Shown: piece by piece, positions 38,051 through 50,968 of the stretch
Numbering within the stretch: the first letter of the stretch is position 1
Layout: the number at the start of each line of letters is the position of its first letter
Source of the DNA: Alnus glutinosa
Lineage: Eukaryota > Streptophyta > Magnoliopsida > Fagales > Betulaceae
Assembly (NCBI RefSeq): GCF_958979055.1
Contig: NC_084889.1
Location: 33,671,951-33,735,950 of the forward strand
Length of the DNA stretch: 64,000 bases
Direction: 5' to 3'
Translations under genes and position numbers: made by a program
Notes under the pieces: model-generated
Database searches by the model: none
Seen by the model: the letters and a program-made list of their open reading frames with translations, nothing else
Told to the model about the DNA's origin: nothing

Positions 38051-38670
38051 TAAATGTGATTAAAGAAATTATTAAACATAAACTTTATTCTAAAGATACC
38101 AAATAACTTATGCAAGGCATTTACAAAATTACAAGCAACTATTTTCTCAATATATATATATATTACAAGCAACTTCGAAAAAAAAAAAAATCAGACTTAA
38201 ATAGGGCTTTAAAAATCCATACTTAAATAGAGGAACCCCCAATGCCATAGCCTAGTAAAGCAGCTGCTACGGTCTAAACGCGACTCTTTTAAGTCAAAGA
38301 GAGCCAATACACCCACAAGAATACCTACAATCATTGTAATCAGGAACTTTAATATAATCTGAAGAAACTAGAAGTCTGTTCTCTGACTTCAACTTAGTAT
38401 GTATCAGACGTAAATCATGCATATCTGCAAATGTGATTAACATCAGCAAAAAAAACCATATGGAAAAAAAAAAATAAGACACCAAACTAGTCAATTATTT
38501 CAAATTCATGCCTCAAATTTCCCAATCTTATAGTGGCTTTCTTACTTATCCAAAAGGAGCACATCCATCATTTCAAAAGTTGCCAAGGATATTATAATAG
38601 CAGAAGCAAAGCAATATACTTGAGACGGTATTAACTGCTACATATTAGAAAAGACAATATGTTTAATTAC
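38051..38670. other. Intergenic; right part belongs to the tandem duplication unit
   Basis: No gene was seen. From about 38595 onward the sequence is duplicated at about 39965 (shared GGTATTAACTGCTACATATTAG), marking the edge of the bZIP duplication. Confidence 0.5.
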
Positions 38671-39399
38671 CTCCTTACGAGCCTATTATCTTGCCGCTAA
38701 CTCTCTATTCTTTATCATTCTCCTTTGCCTTCTCTCTACTACTTTCTCCAAAGCCCCACTGCACTTCCTTCCTCGGCTAAATACATATGGAACTGGTGAC
38801 AAAGATGATGTATCTACACTAGTCGTTGCAATTACATCAGATGATATTTGACTTGCGGGAGATCCAGCCACATTAGTTACACTCCCAGGACTAATACCAA
38901 CCATGCCAATTCCTCTCCCCCCTAACCCACCGCCCTGAACCAAGACGGTATTCATAGAAGACTCTGTAACCCCATACATTACACCCCTCCTTTGTGGGCT
39001 AGCAAGCTGAGCATTGTTTACTAGATGCATGGGAGAGGCAAAAACCACATTTGCAGGCTTGGGGAAGAGAGGTCATTGCTGTTGTTGTTGCTACTGCGTC
39101 TGCCACCGAATTTGTTTTTGAGAATATCTAACTCCACCTACATTCAGCTTTAAACTAGAAAGCTCAGTAGGAACTAAATTATTGTTCTCCATTATCCAAT
39201 TAACCAAGACCCCATTACTTTGAACTAGTTGTTGAAACCTGAAAGCTAAACTGGTGTTATGATTTGGTTGTGATAGTTCACCATAGAATATAGTATTATT
39301 TGGCCTTCCAATAGATTGAGTATCTTCTCTCACCACTCCTGCTCTCACCAAAAACTCTCCCAAAGTTTGTTGCCTTTGCGGCACAACCAATCCAAACAA
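38671..39399 (-). pseudogene. AREB/ABF-type bZIP pseudogene, copy 1 (first-exon fragment)
   Basis: On the minus strand the blocks come in gene order. LGEFLVRAGVVREDTQS is the conserved phosphorylation-motif block. After it come FQQLVQSNGV, then MHLVNNAQLASPQRRGV, DTSSLSPVPYVFSRGRKC and the start of the basic region, VVERRQRRMIKNRELAAR. This is the ABA-responsive-element binding factor family. The frame is interrupted between the Gln-rich part and FASPMHLV, and two stop codons follow RELAAR where intact genes have SRARKQ. The ancestral splice donor after the basic region (CTCCTTAC on + near 38669) is still visible. The N-terminal domain and all zipper exons are missing, so this is a non-functional partial gene. 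Confidence 0.85.
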
Positions 39400-40041
39400 T
39401 CAAATCAACACCACAAATGCCTTCACAGTACATCAAATCCAAATCAGTCAAGTAACATAGAAATTCAACTCAAAATACCAAAATCCGTAGATAACCCAAA
39501 TCATCTTCTCAGCCAAAAATAAAAAATCATTCATTTCACTAGCTCATACAATCAACCTATTGGCACGGTTTCTGAGATGATAACGTGTCTCCTTAGAATT
39601 CGCTTTCTTCAAGATCTCCAAAATAATAAACAACTTGTCAAGGGTGCCGACTTCACCAGAGTGAAAGAAAAAACCAAAAGAAAGGCGAGAGGGGGGGTGG
39701 GGGGACAACCTTAAGGATGTGCTGGCTCTGGTTATTCCAACTCAAATTTAGTAGTTAGAGGATTTCCTTTAGTCTTAGAAGTTTAAGCTGGTGAGTAGGC
39801 TCATCCAAATTTTATTTCTCAAAAGGGGGGAAATTGTGAGAATATGGGGGAACATCATGACAGTACGTACTTGAATGGTTGAAGTTGAATCTACTATGCA
39901 GATGTTAATGCGCAAATTACCATTAACAATCATTGAGTTACACCTCTAACAAAAAACCCAAAACATGATAACAAAAGCAAAGCAACACACTAGAGATGGT
40001 ATTAACTGCTACATATTAGTAAAGACAGTATGCTTAATTAC

Positions 40042-40640
40042 CTGCTTACGAGCTCGTGATCTTGCCGCTGACTTTCTATTCTTTATCATTCTCCTTTGCC
40101 TTCTCTCTACTATTTTCTCCAAAGCCACACCACACTTCCTTCCCCGACTAAATACATATGGAACTGGTGACAAAGATGATGTATCTACACTAGTCTTTGC
40201 AATTACATCAGATGAAATTTGACTTGCAGGAGATCCAGCCACATTAGTTACACTCCCAGGACCAATACCAACCATGCCAATTCCTACCCCCTCTAACCCA
40301 CCACCCTGAATCAAAACGGTATTCATAGAAGGCTCTACAACTCCAAACATTACACCCCTCCTTTGCGGGCTAGCAAGCTGAGCATTGTTACTAGATGCAT
40401 GGAAGAGGTAAAAGCCACATTTACAGGCTTGGGGAAGAGCGGCCGTTGCTGTTGCTGCTACAACTGCCGATGAATTTGTTGCTGAGAAGATCTAACTCGA
40501 CCTACATTCTGCTTTAAACTAGAAGGCTGAGTAAAAACTGAATTATTGTTCTCCATTATCCGATTAACCAAGATCCCATTACTTTGAACTGGTTGTTGAA
40601 ACCCGAAAGCTAAACCGGTGTTATTAGAACACAATCGTGA
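40042..40640 (-). pseudogene. AREB/ABF-type bZIP pseudogene, copy 2 (first-exon fragment)
   Basis: This is a tandem copy of the same fragment about 1.37 kb away. NTGLAFGFQQPVQSNG and the LKQNVGRVRSSQQQ region come first, then SMNTVLIQGGGL, DTSSLSPVPYVFSRGRKC and VVERRQRRMIKNRKSAARSRARKQ in sequence. The basic region is complete and ends at a proper donor (CAG|GTAATTAA, exon edge 40042). An in-frame stop follows QIHRQL, and the frame shifts between ASSMHLV-type sequence and the GVVEPSMNT block. The 5' side ends close to a MITE at 40654. No leucine-zipper exon was found downstream. Broken, though less decayed than copy 1 in the basic region. Confidence 0.82.
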
Positions 40641-40653
40641 GCAACCCATAATA

Positions 40654-40863
40654 GGATTCTCTCCATTTCAAATGAAATGGATATTATCCTTTTTATCTTC
40701 AGAATTTAAAGTTGATGCATTTAATAATATACATGATTTCACATTATTTATATTTTTAAATGACGTGCCAACATTAACATCATATACATGCATCAACTTT
40801 AAATCCCGACATTTCATTTGAAACTGATAACATCCATTTTATTAAATGAAATTGAGAGAATCC
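40654..40863. mobile_element. MITE with GGATTCTCTC termini, TA target
   Basis: GGATTCTCTCCATTTCA at the left is inverted as TGAAATTGAGAGAATCC at the right. A second inverted pair (AAAGTTGATGCAT with ATGCATCAACTTT) makes a near-complete foldback of 210 bp. TA flanks both ends. It interrupts or abuts the 5' edge of bZIP copy 2. Confidence 0.75.
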
Positions 40864-41039
40864 TATTTTGAACTACCCACATAGTTAACCAAATAGCGCA
40901 TTCTACAGTAACACTGGTTCATTCAAGCTCATTGCTTAAAAGCATAAGAAAATGAGATACAAACATATGACCAAACACATCAACTAACAAACATTAGTAC
41001 TAAAGGCAAAATATGAGTCAACCAAATGAAACTATAATG

Positions 41040-41153
41040 TTAAGTTTAGAATAAACCAAAAAACAATCATAGTGTTGAGTTTTAAACAACAACTTCATCA
41101 TAATAGCCAAAATAGGGTTATATGACCAAGAAGCAACCATAATGCATCACATG

Positions 41154-41191
<38 letters not shown>

Positions 41192-42830
41192 TACAAAAAA
41201 AGACAAGAAAAGAACCCAAATCAAGACAAGGCATCAAATAAGAAGCGGAGTTGTAGTCTACATTTAGTTCAGTATAATTTTTTCATCATTTGCATTCCAA
41301 TGGATGTGAGCCTACAAAATCAACAATTAACGATAAAACTTTAACTTATCGACAACAAGGTATAGAATAATTCAGAAACACATACTGACAACAAAGCGTA
41401 GGGAATAAATATAGAACCTTCAACAAAATCATCCCAACATCTAAGAATTCAAAAGTTATATTTCATTGTTCCTCCATTTTCATGAACCAAACGAACACCA
41501 AAGTAAATCCTAAAAAGCAAAAATTGTGTGTTTACAAAGAATGATGGCATGTATCAAAAAATAGGGGGGGGGGGGGGGGGGGGGGGGGGGTCAAAAAAAA
41601 AACCCAAAACTTCCAACGAAATTCAATCTATGCCTCAAGAACAAAGACAACAAGAAATCGATCCTAAGATCTCATACCTTGTAGCCGAAAGGAGAGGCAA
41701 TACACGAACAGACTACAATGTGTTGCTCTTCTCAAGGAAGAAACACTACATGTATAACATATCTTAGAGAATTGGCTAAGCCAAAGAAAGCATATATTAA
41801 AATTACACATCGTCCTACACATGCATAGCATCATATGCGCACATAGTGTGATAGAGAGAGAAGGGGGCATATAAACGCAATGACAAATTTGGAGGATATT
41901 GCAAAAATTGAATCATTTGAGAGAACATTGCAAAAAGGATGTTAATCTAGTAAGTACGAAATCTAAAACCCGATAATAACTTCAAATTCCCTACAACAAT
42001 TAATTAAACCTTCTAATTAATCAACTATAGCAAGCTAACAAAAAAAACAAGTCCAAATTCAATCTTAACAAAAACGATTTAATCCAAAGTGCCCTCAGGG
42101 CATGCTACTAGTGACACAAGCTTTCCCAACAAAATAACTTCGATTATAATTAGAAAAACAAAAGCATTAGCTTTTCAATACTTTCCGACAGCCACGATAT
42201 CCTAAACTTCATTACTCATACACAATAAAGATACTCTAGCATGCGAAATTCTGCTCAAAAGATGCAGATAATCACAGAAAAGTTTCATATGTCCAGACAT
42301 ATTTATGCGGGTTCATCATAGTAGTCAGAATATGGTTATACAACCAAGCAACAACCATAATTTAAGTTCAAAATAAAATGAAAACAAAAAACAAGATTAC
42401 AAAAACTAAAAAACTTATCAACGAGAACCTCAAATAATATTCCACAAAAGTGGAAAGTTGTAGACAATCAACACGGCATCAGATTCAAACCGCCCGTTTG
42501 CTTTTTCTCATCATTAGTACATACCAAGTAGTCTAAACCACTGCAAACCGTCTCATCCACAACAACAAATAAAAACATACAACCTAGTCATGCAAAAGTA
42601 ACAAAAAAAAAAAAAAAAAAAAAAAACAGTGAAATGACAATGTTAAAAGTAAAGAAGAAGAAAAGAAAATAACGCTGATAAAGACGAGGAATGCATCAGA
42701 TAATAAGCGGAGTTGTAGTCTACATTTAGTTCAGTGTGTAGGATAAGAACTTTTTTCATCATTTGCCCTCCAATGAATTCTAGCCCATAAAATCAACCAT
42801 TAACAATGAAACTTTAGAAGCGCTAAGTAA
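41040..42830. repeat. Direct duplication pair (about 41040-41400 and 42300-42830)
   Basis: Blocks shared in the same order are TAATAGCCAAAATAGGGTTATA versus TAGTCAGAATATGGTTATA-type sequence, a long A run (41154-41188; 42603-42625), and CGGAGTTGTAGTCTACATTT followed by AGTTCAG at 41247 and 42707. Spacing is about 1.44 kb, similar to the bZIP pair. It is probably the upstream part of the same duplicated locus. A run of 27 G lies between the copies at 41564-41590. No coding sequence was recognised. Confidence 0.7.
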
Positions 42831-43341
42831 AATATTCTGTAAATTAGTAAAAAATTAATAAGCATAGGAATACACATACAAAATGGAAAATGGCATTAGA
42901 AAATGAGTTGTTGTCAGCACAAATTATCAATATATCAATAAGCGGTTTAGTCAAACTCCTCATCTGCCATTTCCAATACATAATTCGACTCACAAATCTT
43001 AAATTATATAGCAAAAGAAGCAAATTTAAGGAATAGAAATAAGATATGAGAGTTTCGAAAGGTCTATTTGACACCAAGGCAACAACACAAAGAGTCTGCA
43101 ATGGGCTGGTAAGCCTCTTATTCTCTCTCTGCATCAGTTACATCTCCTCGAGCACTCAAATCTACACAATGAGAGGGTAAAACGGATGCACTACATTTAG
43201 TATTCAAACTCAAAAAACAATTTCGATTCGACGAAAAAGCTACAAATACTGAAGAAACAACGGATTATAGAGGCCGAATAGAAGTAGATTAGGGTAAGGA
43301 AACTTAGGGTTTACAATAATTTTGGAGGAACAAAGTGAGTT
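42831..43341. other. Non-coding, possible old leader region of the bZIP locus
   Basis: Moderate GC at 43080-43310, with CT-rich text and a telo-box-like AAACCCTAAG on the minus strand near 43300. It could be remains of a promoter or 5' UTR exon of the minus-strand bZIP locus. That is inference only. Confidence 0.3.
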
Positions 43342-43538
43342 CGTTAAAAGAAGTGATGCTACGTATCACTCGTGTCTCCATTTTGTCCCCCCAAAATTAA
43401 TGTGGCTCTTAAAATTACCATTGAATCAAAATTCAATAGTGGTATATCATAAATTCAATAGTGATTTTAAGAGCCATATCAATTTTGAATGGACAAAATG
43501 AAGACACACGGGTGATATGTAACATTACTCCGTTAAAA
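43342..43538. mobile_element. 181-bp MITE, GAGTAATGCTA family, with 8-9 bp TSD
   Basis: The element 43350-43530 begins GAAGTGATGCTACGTATCAC and ends GTGATATGTAACATTACTC. CGTTAAAA flanks it at 43342-43349 and 43531-43538 (nine bases if one mismatch is allowed). It shares TTTGTCCCCCCAAAA and ACCATTGAA words with the cluster at 37.0-37.7 kb and has the same 181-bp length as copy 3 there. Confidence 0.78.
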
Positions 43539-43573
43539 ATGGCCTCAATATCGAACCAAAAATACTTCTTAAA

Positions 43574-44529
43574 GAGTAGTGCTATAACTACGTGGCACTT
43601 CTTGTGGTGAGATGAATTATAAAAGCTTCTCAAACACTTTTATCTCACCACAACATGTGCCACGTAGGGGTGTCAATGAGCCGAGCTCGAGCTCATTCAT
43701 CACAAGCTCGAGCTAAGTTCAAGCAGTAACAATTAAGCTCAAGTCGGCTAAACGAGCTCGAACTTATGACAAGTTCTAAAAATAAAGTTCGGTTAAGCTG
43801 AGTTTGTTGTAAGTTATATAGTTTATTTAACATACAAAAAAAAGTGTGTGCTCATTTAAAAATTAATATTATATTAGATAACATATAAACAATATATTTA
43901 TATTTTATGTTAAATAAACTATATAACTTACAATAAAAAATAAATAAATGATGTAATGATTGTTAAATATCTAATGATAATACTTAAAACATATAATAAA
44001 GTGATTAGATGCTATAAGACACATGTTATATTATTATATGATTATATAGTCCTATAATCCTACTATATTACATGAATAATATGATTAAGTATCTAGTTTG
44101 TCATTATATCATATGACCAATAAATTATAACCAAATTAATATATACTGACCAATAACCACAGTTATTTATTATTTAATTTATGCTTACATTAGTATATTG
44201 TTTATCAATATACTATATTATAAAAATAAGTTTATATATATATATATAGACGAGTCGAGCCTTAATAAGCGAGTCGATCCTTATACGAGCGGATTCACGA
44301 GCTTTAACCGAGTCAAGTCGAGTTTATACAAGTTTATATCTTTAATAATCAATCATATTTTCATGTTCACGAACGACTCATTTAATAATTGATTTGAGCA
44401 CGAGTCGAATTTAAATCGAGCCAATCCCAAATAAGCTCGCAAGTAACTCAGTTAGTTTACACCCCTAGTGCCACATGAGCGCAAAAGTCTAATTATAATG
44501 AGATGATAATGTGCCTTTTAGCATTACTC
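43574..44529. mobile_element. MITE split by a hAT insertion
   Basis: The left half (43574-43664) starts GAGTAGTGCTATAACTACGT and the right half (44468-44529) ends CCTTTTAGCATTACTC. Removing the intervening hAT and one TSD leaves about 150 bp. It closely resembles the intact element at 44811-44991, including the shared GGTGAGATGAATTATAAAA block. Confidence 0.75.
43657..44475. mobile_element. Non-autonomous hAT element inserted into a MITE
   Basis: The element 43665-44467 begins TAGGGGTGTCAATGAGCC and ends GTTTACACCCCTA. The flanking octamers GTGCCACG (43657-43664) and GTGCCACA (44468-44475) differ at one base. Subterminal GAGCTCGAGCTC and CGAGTCGAG words face each other, and the middle is about 70-80% A+T without coding capacity. 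The length is 803 bp. Confidence 0.8.
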
Positions 44530-44810
44530 AAAATGTTTTTAAGATAATACACCGCTTTTACTACAATCACTTACAAAGGGACATAACAAAGCCACCTACG
44601 TTTTGAAGCGGTGTAGAAAACAACTAGTTGGATTCTACTGGGCAACATGTCCGCCTTCAATTATACAAACGCAATACCCATGCATTTATGTTCTTCAATT
44701 ATCTTTAGAAAGAATATGTAATTTCTAATGTTGAGTACATATTTGCACGAGTATTCACTATTCATATTGTTCAATTAATATTTGATAGGATACGAAGGGG
44801 AGCGCTACAC

Positions 44811-44991
44811 GAGTAGTGCTATAAAGCACACTTTCATCACATTATTGACAGATTTGTTGTACTTACGTGGCACATTTTGTGGTGAGATGAATTATAAAAA
44901 CGTTTCAAACACTTCCATCTCACCACAAAATGTCACGCAGGCACAAAAGTCTACCAATAGTGTGATGGAAGTGTGCCTTATAGCAATACTC
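44811..44991. mobile_element. 181-bp MITE, GAGTAGTGCTATA subtype
   Basis: GAGTAGTGCTATAAAGCACA with CTTTCATCAC at the left pairs with GTGATGGAAGTG and TGCCTTATAGCAATACTC at the right. A second internal inverted pair is built on GGTGAGATG/CATCTCACC. Again 181 bp. No convincing TSD. Confidence 0.75.
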
Positions 44992-45383
44992 ATCCCAAAA
45001 GGCAAAAGCAGGGATGGGACAATGATACCTTTGGCAAAGACAGGATGCCGGATGGGCATGAGGAATGGGATCCCCATCCCCACCCTAATGGCCGGTGGGG
45101 CGTTTGCTGTGATTTAAATTGGAGGCTTTACTTCTTGGGACCCACTCATAACTCATGCATGAAAATTTTGAATTAAACCCACCTCAAGTGTAAAATATAA
45201 ACACACATGCTAAGAGTAGTACATAGTTCTGAAAATTGCAAAAGACAAGCTACTTGGGATACTCCTCAAAAGAACTTGTCTTCAAAATTGTCATAAACCA
45301 CCATAAAGAAAGAAAAGCTTTGAGCTACCTAAGGAACAATCTCTCAATGTGAAAAATGCCTCACTCTTCCAATAGTTGTTAAC
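44992..45383. other. Spacer and 3' UTR of the eS12 gene
   Basis: The part nearest 45384 is probably the 3' UTR of the minus-strand ribosomal gene. A GC-richer patch at 45000-45110 (GGGATGGG/CCCCATCCCC words) has the look of a repeat fragment. Confidence 0.45.
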
Positions 45384-47453
<2,070 letters not shown>

Positions 47454-48554
47454 TTCTGGTTGATGGTCAGATAAGAAGTCACTTTCCTGGTGCCAAAAGA
47501 AAACCAAAAATGTCAACTGACTTGCAAAAGATTCCAACAAAGTAAAGTGTGAACTAATTCAAAAAAACAATCCTTAAGACATAAGTTTAACATTAAAGTC
47601 CAACTCAAAATTACAAAATTATCAGATTTGAAGCGCACAACTTTATTTTCAAGGGTTACTAAAAACAGCACAGAACAGCAAGCATCTAATTTTTGGAGAA
47701 TATAAGAAAACAATTAACAAGAATGTCATCAATAAACAACCTCAAAGTTGGTACAGATAAAACCTAATCAATTGCATGGAAGTGTAGACACAAGACCAGT
47801 GAAACCATACCAAAAAGAGCAAACACCTCAAACCCTGATAACAATTTCAAACTATAGACACACCCACTAATCAACTCTACACCCCCATGCCTTTGTATGC
47901 ATTTCTATAATACACAATAATGCTGAACTTTGGAAGTACTTCTCCGGTTCTCCCACTCTCCGATAAGAAATTAACATATTTATCGCCCAGAAAACGTCCA
48001 AAAGTAATTCCAATCCTAACCAAACTGAACCTAGAGAATTTCAATTCAAATATAATCTTCTGTGCTTATCTTTTTTTTTTGATAAGTTTCTGTGCTTATT
48101 TTACTGTATGACTATCTCCAGAATCTTGAAATCAATGCAATAAAAAAAGCAAAATCCAATATATCTGTAATAACAAGGCATACATTTTCACTCATCTTTC
48201 TCGATTTTAGAAAACAGACATAGAACCTGTGTTGGTTACTGCAACAACAAAATTTTTTTAAAAAAAAAAGAAAAGAAAAGAACTAACTAACTAAAAGAAA
48301 ATCAAATCCTAACGATGAGTTACACGGACCTAAAGCAAGTAATTGGCCTAGAACAGTTTTACTCAGGACCCAGACAACGATAAGCTCAGAGGTTCAAAAA
48401 TATCATATCTTTTTTTCGTTTCTTCCATTTTCCTACGAGGATTCCCGGCAACCAAACACAACATTCAAACACTGATACCATAACAAAAAAGGAGCCAAAT
48501 ACAGTACAATGAATTAATAATAACAATGGATGAGAGAAATAGGCATTGGCTGAC

Positions 48555-48750
48555 CTTGAAGACGGTGGTGTGTAGATCTGCACTAATCTCTGCTCGCGGA
48601 GGAAGGGGGGTTCGATTGAGAGGCGCATTTTATAGGTCAAGAATGAACGTATATGAAACCCTAAAACCCTAGCTGATGTTATTTTACTAAACTGACCTTC
48701 TATTTTATTGAAGAAAATTGGATGCTATAAAATTAACATATGGGCTTTCG
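48555..48750 (-). promoter_or_regulatory. eS12 promoter and 5'-UTR exon
   Basis: The non-coding first exon ends at 48555 (CTTCAAG|GTCAGCC). CTATAAAAT on the minus strand at 48627-48635 is a TATA box, which puts transcription start near 48600. Two telo-box-like AAACCCTA/AAACCCTAG words lie at 48656-48672, and TGGGCT (a site II-type element) lies at 48741-48746. This combination is characteristic of plant ribosomal-protein promoters, driving growth-linked expression. Confidence 0.75.
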
Positions 48751-49137
48751 TATATTATGTTTTATTTATTTGTCAAAGTACTAAAATTTCGTGCTTGAAT
48801 CCTAAATATAACAAATTTAAGAAATACAAAATATTGGAGAAAATATTTCCATTAGCCCGTAAAAAAAAATAAAAAAAAAAAAAAAAAATCATTTGATTAT
48901 TGAAAGACAAAAATAGAATTAAAAAAAAAAATTATATTTAAAAAAATACTTGGAGTTCTACAATTGTTTTACAAACTAATGTGATAGTTAACGTGAAAGT
49001 CATATTAGTTTTATACGCTAATATAAGTATAAAAAAATATTGCTCTGGACTTAGCAATATCACCCAGAAAACAAAAAAAAAATAAAAATAAAAAAATTCC
49101 GTTTATTTTAACCAAGGTAGCTGGAGAAGGATCTGAC
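48751..49137. other. Intergenic, no gene seen
   Basis: Very AT-rich spacer with long A runs (48860-48887, 49070-49096). Confidence 0.5.
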
Positions 49138-50440
49138 TAGTTTAAAACTACAGCACATCTCCTGTAAAAAAAAATAAAAGGCCCAGATTTGTTTTTCCCA
49201 AAAAATAAAAGAGGCCACAAACGTCTATTTGAGTTTTATGACGTCCGTTATAATCACATCACGTGGTTCAAGGAATTACAGGAGCAGAACTCTACACTCT
49301 GTCAGCGATTTTTTATCACCACCGTGACAGAAAAAGAAAATGGCCGGACGCTGGTAGAAGCAAGAAAACGTCCGTTTGCGGGTTCAGGTGCGACCTTGTG
49401 GTCTCAGGGACTAGCCGAGTCACCAAGATCAGTCTTGACCAAGTAGGCTACACCGGTTCCCTCCTTTCCACTTCTTGGAACCTCCCTTACTTGGAAACCC
49501 AAATTAAACCCCCGACCTCTCCAACAACTTCTTCTCCGGTCCGATCCCTGACTTGCTCGCCAACCTCATTCAGCTTCGTCAACTCAACCTCACTCAGCTT
49601 CGTTATCCAAGAAAAAAATTTGTTCAAGATAGAAATCAAGTAATCATTCTCAAAAACCAAACACAGAGGATAGAATGAAACGTGATTAACTGATTAGTTA
49701 ATTTTAAAATTCCCTGAGTTGGGTTCTTTGAAAAACCTTTACTTCTTGGACGCTAGCGACAATGCCATCTCCGGCAATATCCCAGCAAGTTTTCGTTCAA
49801 ATTTCCATGAGAAACAACAGACCAACAGCTTGGAAGGAAAAATGATAGGCGACAGCTTCAGAAACTTGGGTTATCTGCAAGTGCTCGATCTGAGTTACAA
49901 CCGCCTTAGCGGCTCCATCCCAGCATTTCTCTTCGACACGCACCCATCTCTTCAGCAACTCGTGCTCTCCTTCAACCACTTCTCGTCGTTAAAATTCCCA
50001 GCCTCTCTGGCCACGAAAAGCGTGCTCTCTGCTTTGTCCTTCGAGAACAATAAGCTCACCGGTCTATTACGTACCCACAATGTACGCCTTAAAAGCGGCT
50101 TTACCCGGACCTGGAATCTTACCGTTCTTGAGGCTCTTCACTCTTGCTCGGCTACAACTACTTGTTTGGACCCATTCCGGATCGTCTAATTGGTCTCGGA
50201 CTAGGTTCTGTAAACAGTTAGGCTGGTCGATAACTGCTTCTATCGATGTTCGGCCATTTTCTTTTTCTGTCAGGGTGGTGAGCAAAAATCTCTGACAGAG
50301 TGCAAGAGCTTTTGCTCATGTAATTCCTTGAACCATGTAATGCGACTATAACGGACGTTTTGTGGCCTGTTTTATATTTTTTTTGGAAAACAAATCTAGG
50401 CCTTTAATTTTTACAGGAGATATGCTGTAGTTTTAAACTA
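49138..50440. mobile_element. Pack-MULE-like element carrying LRR gene fragments
   Basis: Terminal inverted repeats of about 200-220 bp lie at 49138-49361 and 50236-50440. The tips are TAGTTTAAAACTACAGCA on each arm, and matching inner blocks include ACAGGAGAT, GGCCACAAACGTC, CATGTAATTCC/GGAATTAC and CTGACAGAAAAAGAAAATGGCC. The arms enclose about 870 bp of sense-oriented leucine-rich-repeat gene sequence and no transposase. Long TIRs plus captured host exons are the definition of a Pack-MULE. The nonamer GCTGGAGAA lies outside both arms (49120-49128 and 50467-50475), a possible 9-bp TSD, but it is offset from the tips by 9 and 26 bases, so the exact ends are uncertain. Confidence 0.72.
49370..50215 (+). 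pseudogene. Captured fragments of a leucine-rich-repeat receptor-like protein gene
   Basis: The first block reads SGTSRVTKISLDQVGYTGSL then STSWNLPYLET, the N-terminal cap and first LRR. After a frame change it continues LSNNFFSGPIPDLLANLIQL. The second block, from about 49719, reads MGSLKNLYFLDASDNAISGN, LQVLDLSYNRLSGSIPAFL and LSALSFENNKLTG, with LxxLxLxxNxLxGxIP spacing. After another frame change comes YNYLFGPIPDRLIGLGLG and a stop near 50213. At least two frame changes and a non-LRR stretch (49620-49718) separate the parts. There is no signal peptide, membrane segment or kinase. The parent gene would be an extracellular LRR receptor-like protein or kinase. Confidence 0.75.
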
Positions 50441-50479
50441 CAGCACTGAAGCCTGAAGCCGGATGTGCTGGAGAAATGT

Positions 50480-50720
50480 GAGTGTTTTTCATTTAGGACT
50501 TTTTAAATGCTAAAAAAATAAAAACTCTTTTAATTATGGGACAGGGACTATTAAGAAAAAGTCTTTGCATAAATAAGCCTATTGCAACCATATTACTTGA
50601 ATTCTATGAGTTTTGTTGATAAAAAAAAAAAAAAAAAAAAAAAAAAAAGAAGAAGAAGATAAAGATAAAGAATTTAGTCATGATTTTGTGCTCTTTCCCC
50701 CCCCGGAGATGTGATCACCT
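50480..50720. repeat. Inverted copy of MAM33 intron-1 sequence
   Basis: Shared with 52140-52290 in inverted orientation. GACAGGGACTA, TGCATAAATAAGCCTA, TTGAATTCTATGAGTTTTGTT and TTTAGTCATGATTTTGTGCT each occur as reverse complements there, in mirrored order. A run of about 30 A interrupts the copy here (50619-50648). It lies just past the 3' end of the minus-strand MAM33-family gene. Confidence 0.8.
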
Positions 50721-50968
50721 CATCTATTTTCTTCATAAGCTTCAAGCTGTATTGACTGTTATGTCACAAGCCAAGATTACTGTCATTAAGATTGCGTCAA
50801 ATTTAATGACTCTTACAGCAAACAATGCATCAAGGGTATAAAAATCTTGCTCATAACTCTTATGCAAGTCTCCTAGTCAAATGACATGCACCGCCACAAA
50901 AGATGTACAAAGTTATATTTGCACTTATGATCCAAACAAAAACTTCATCCAGAATGTCACAAAACCAA

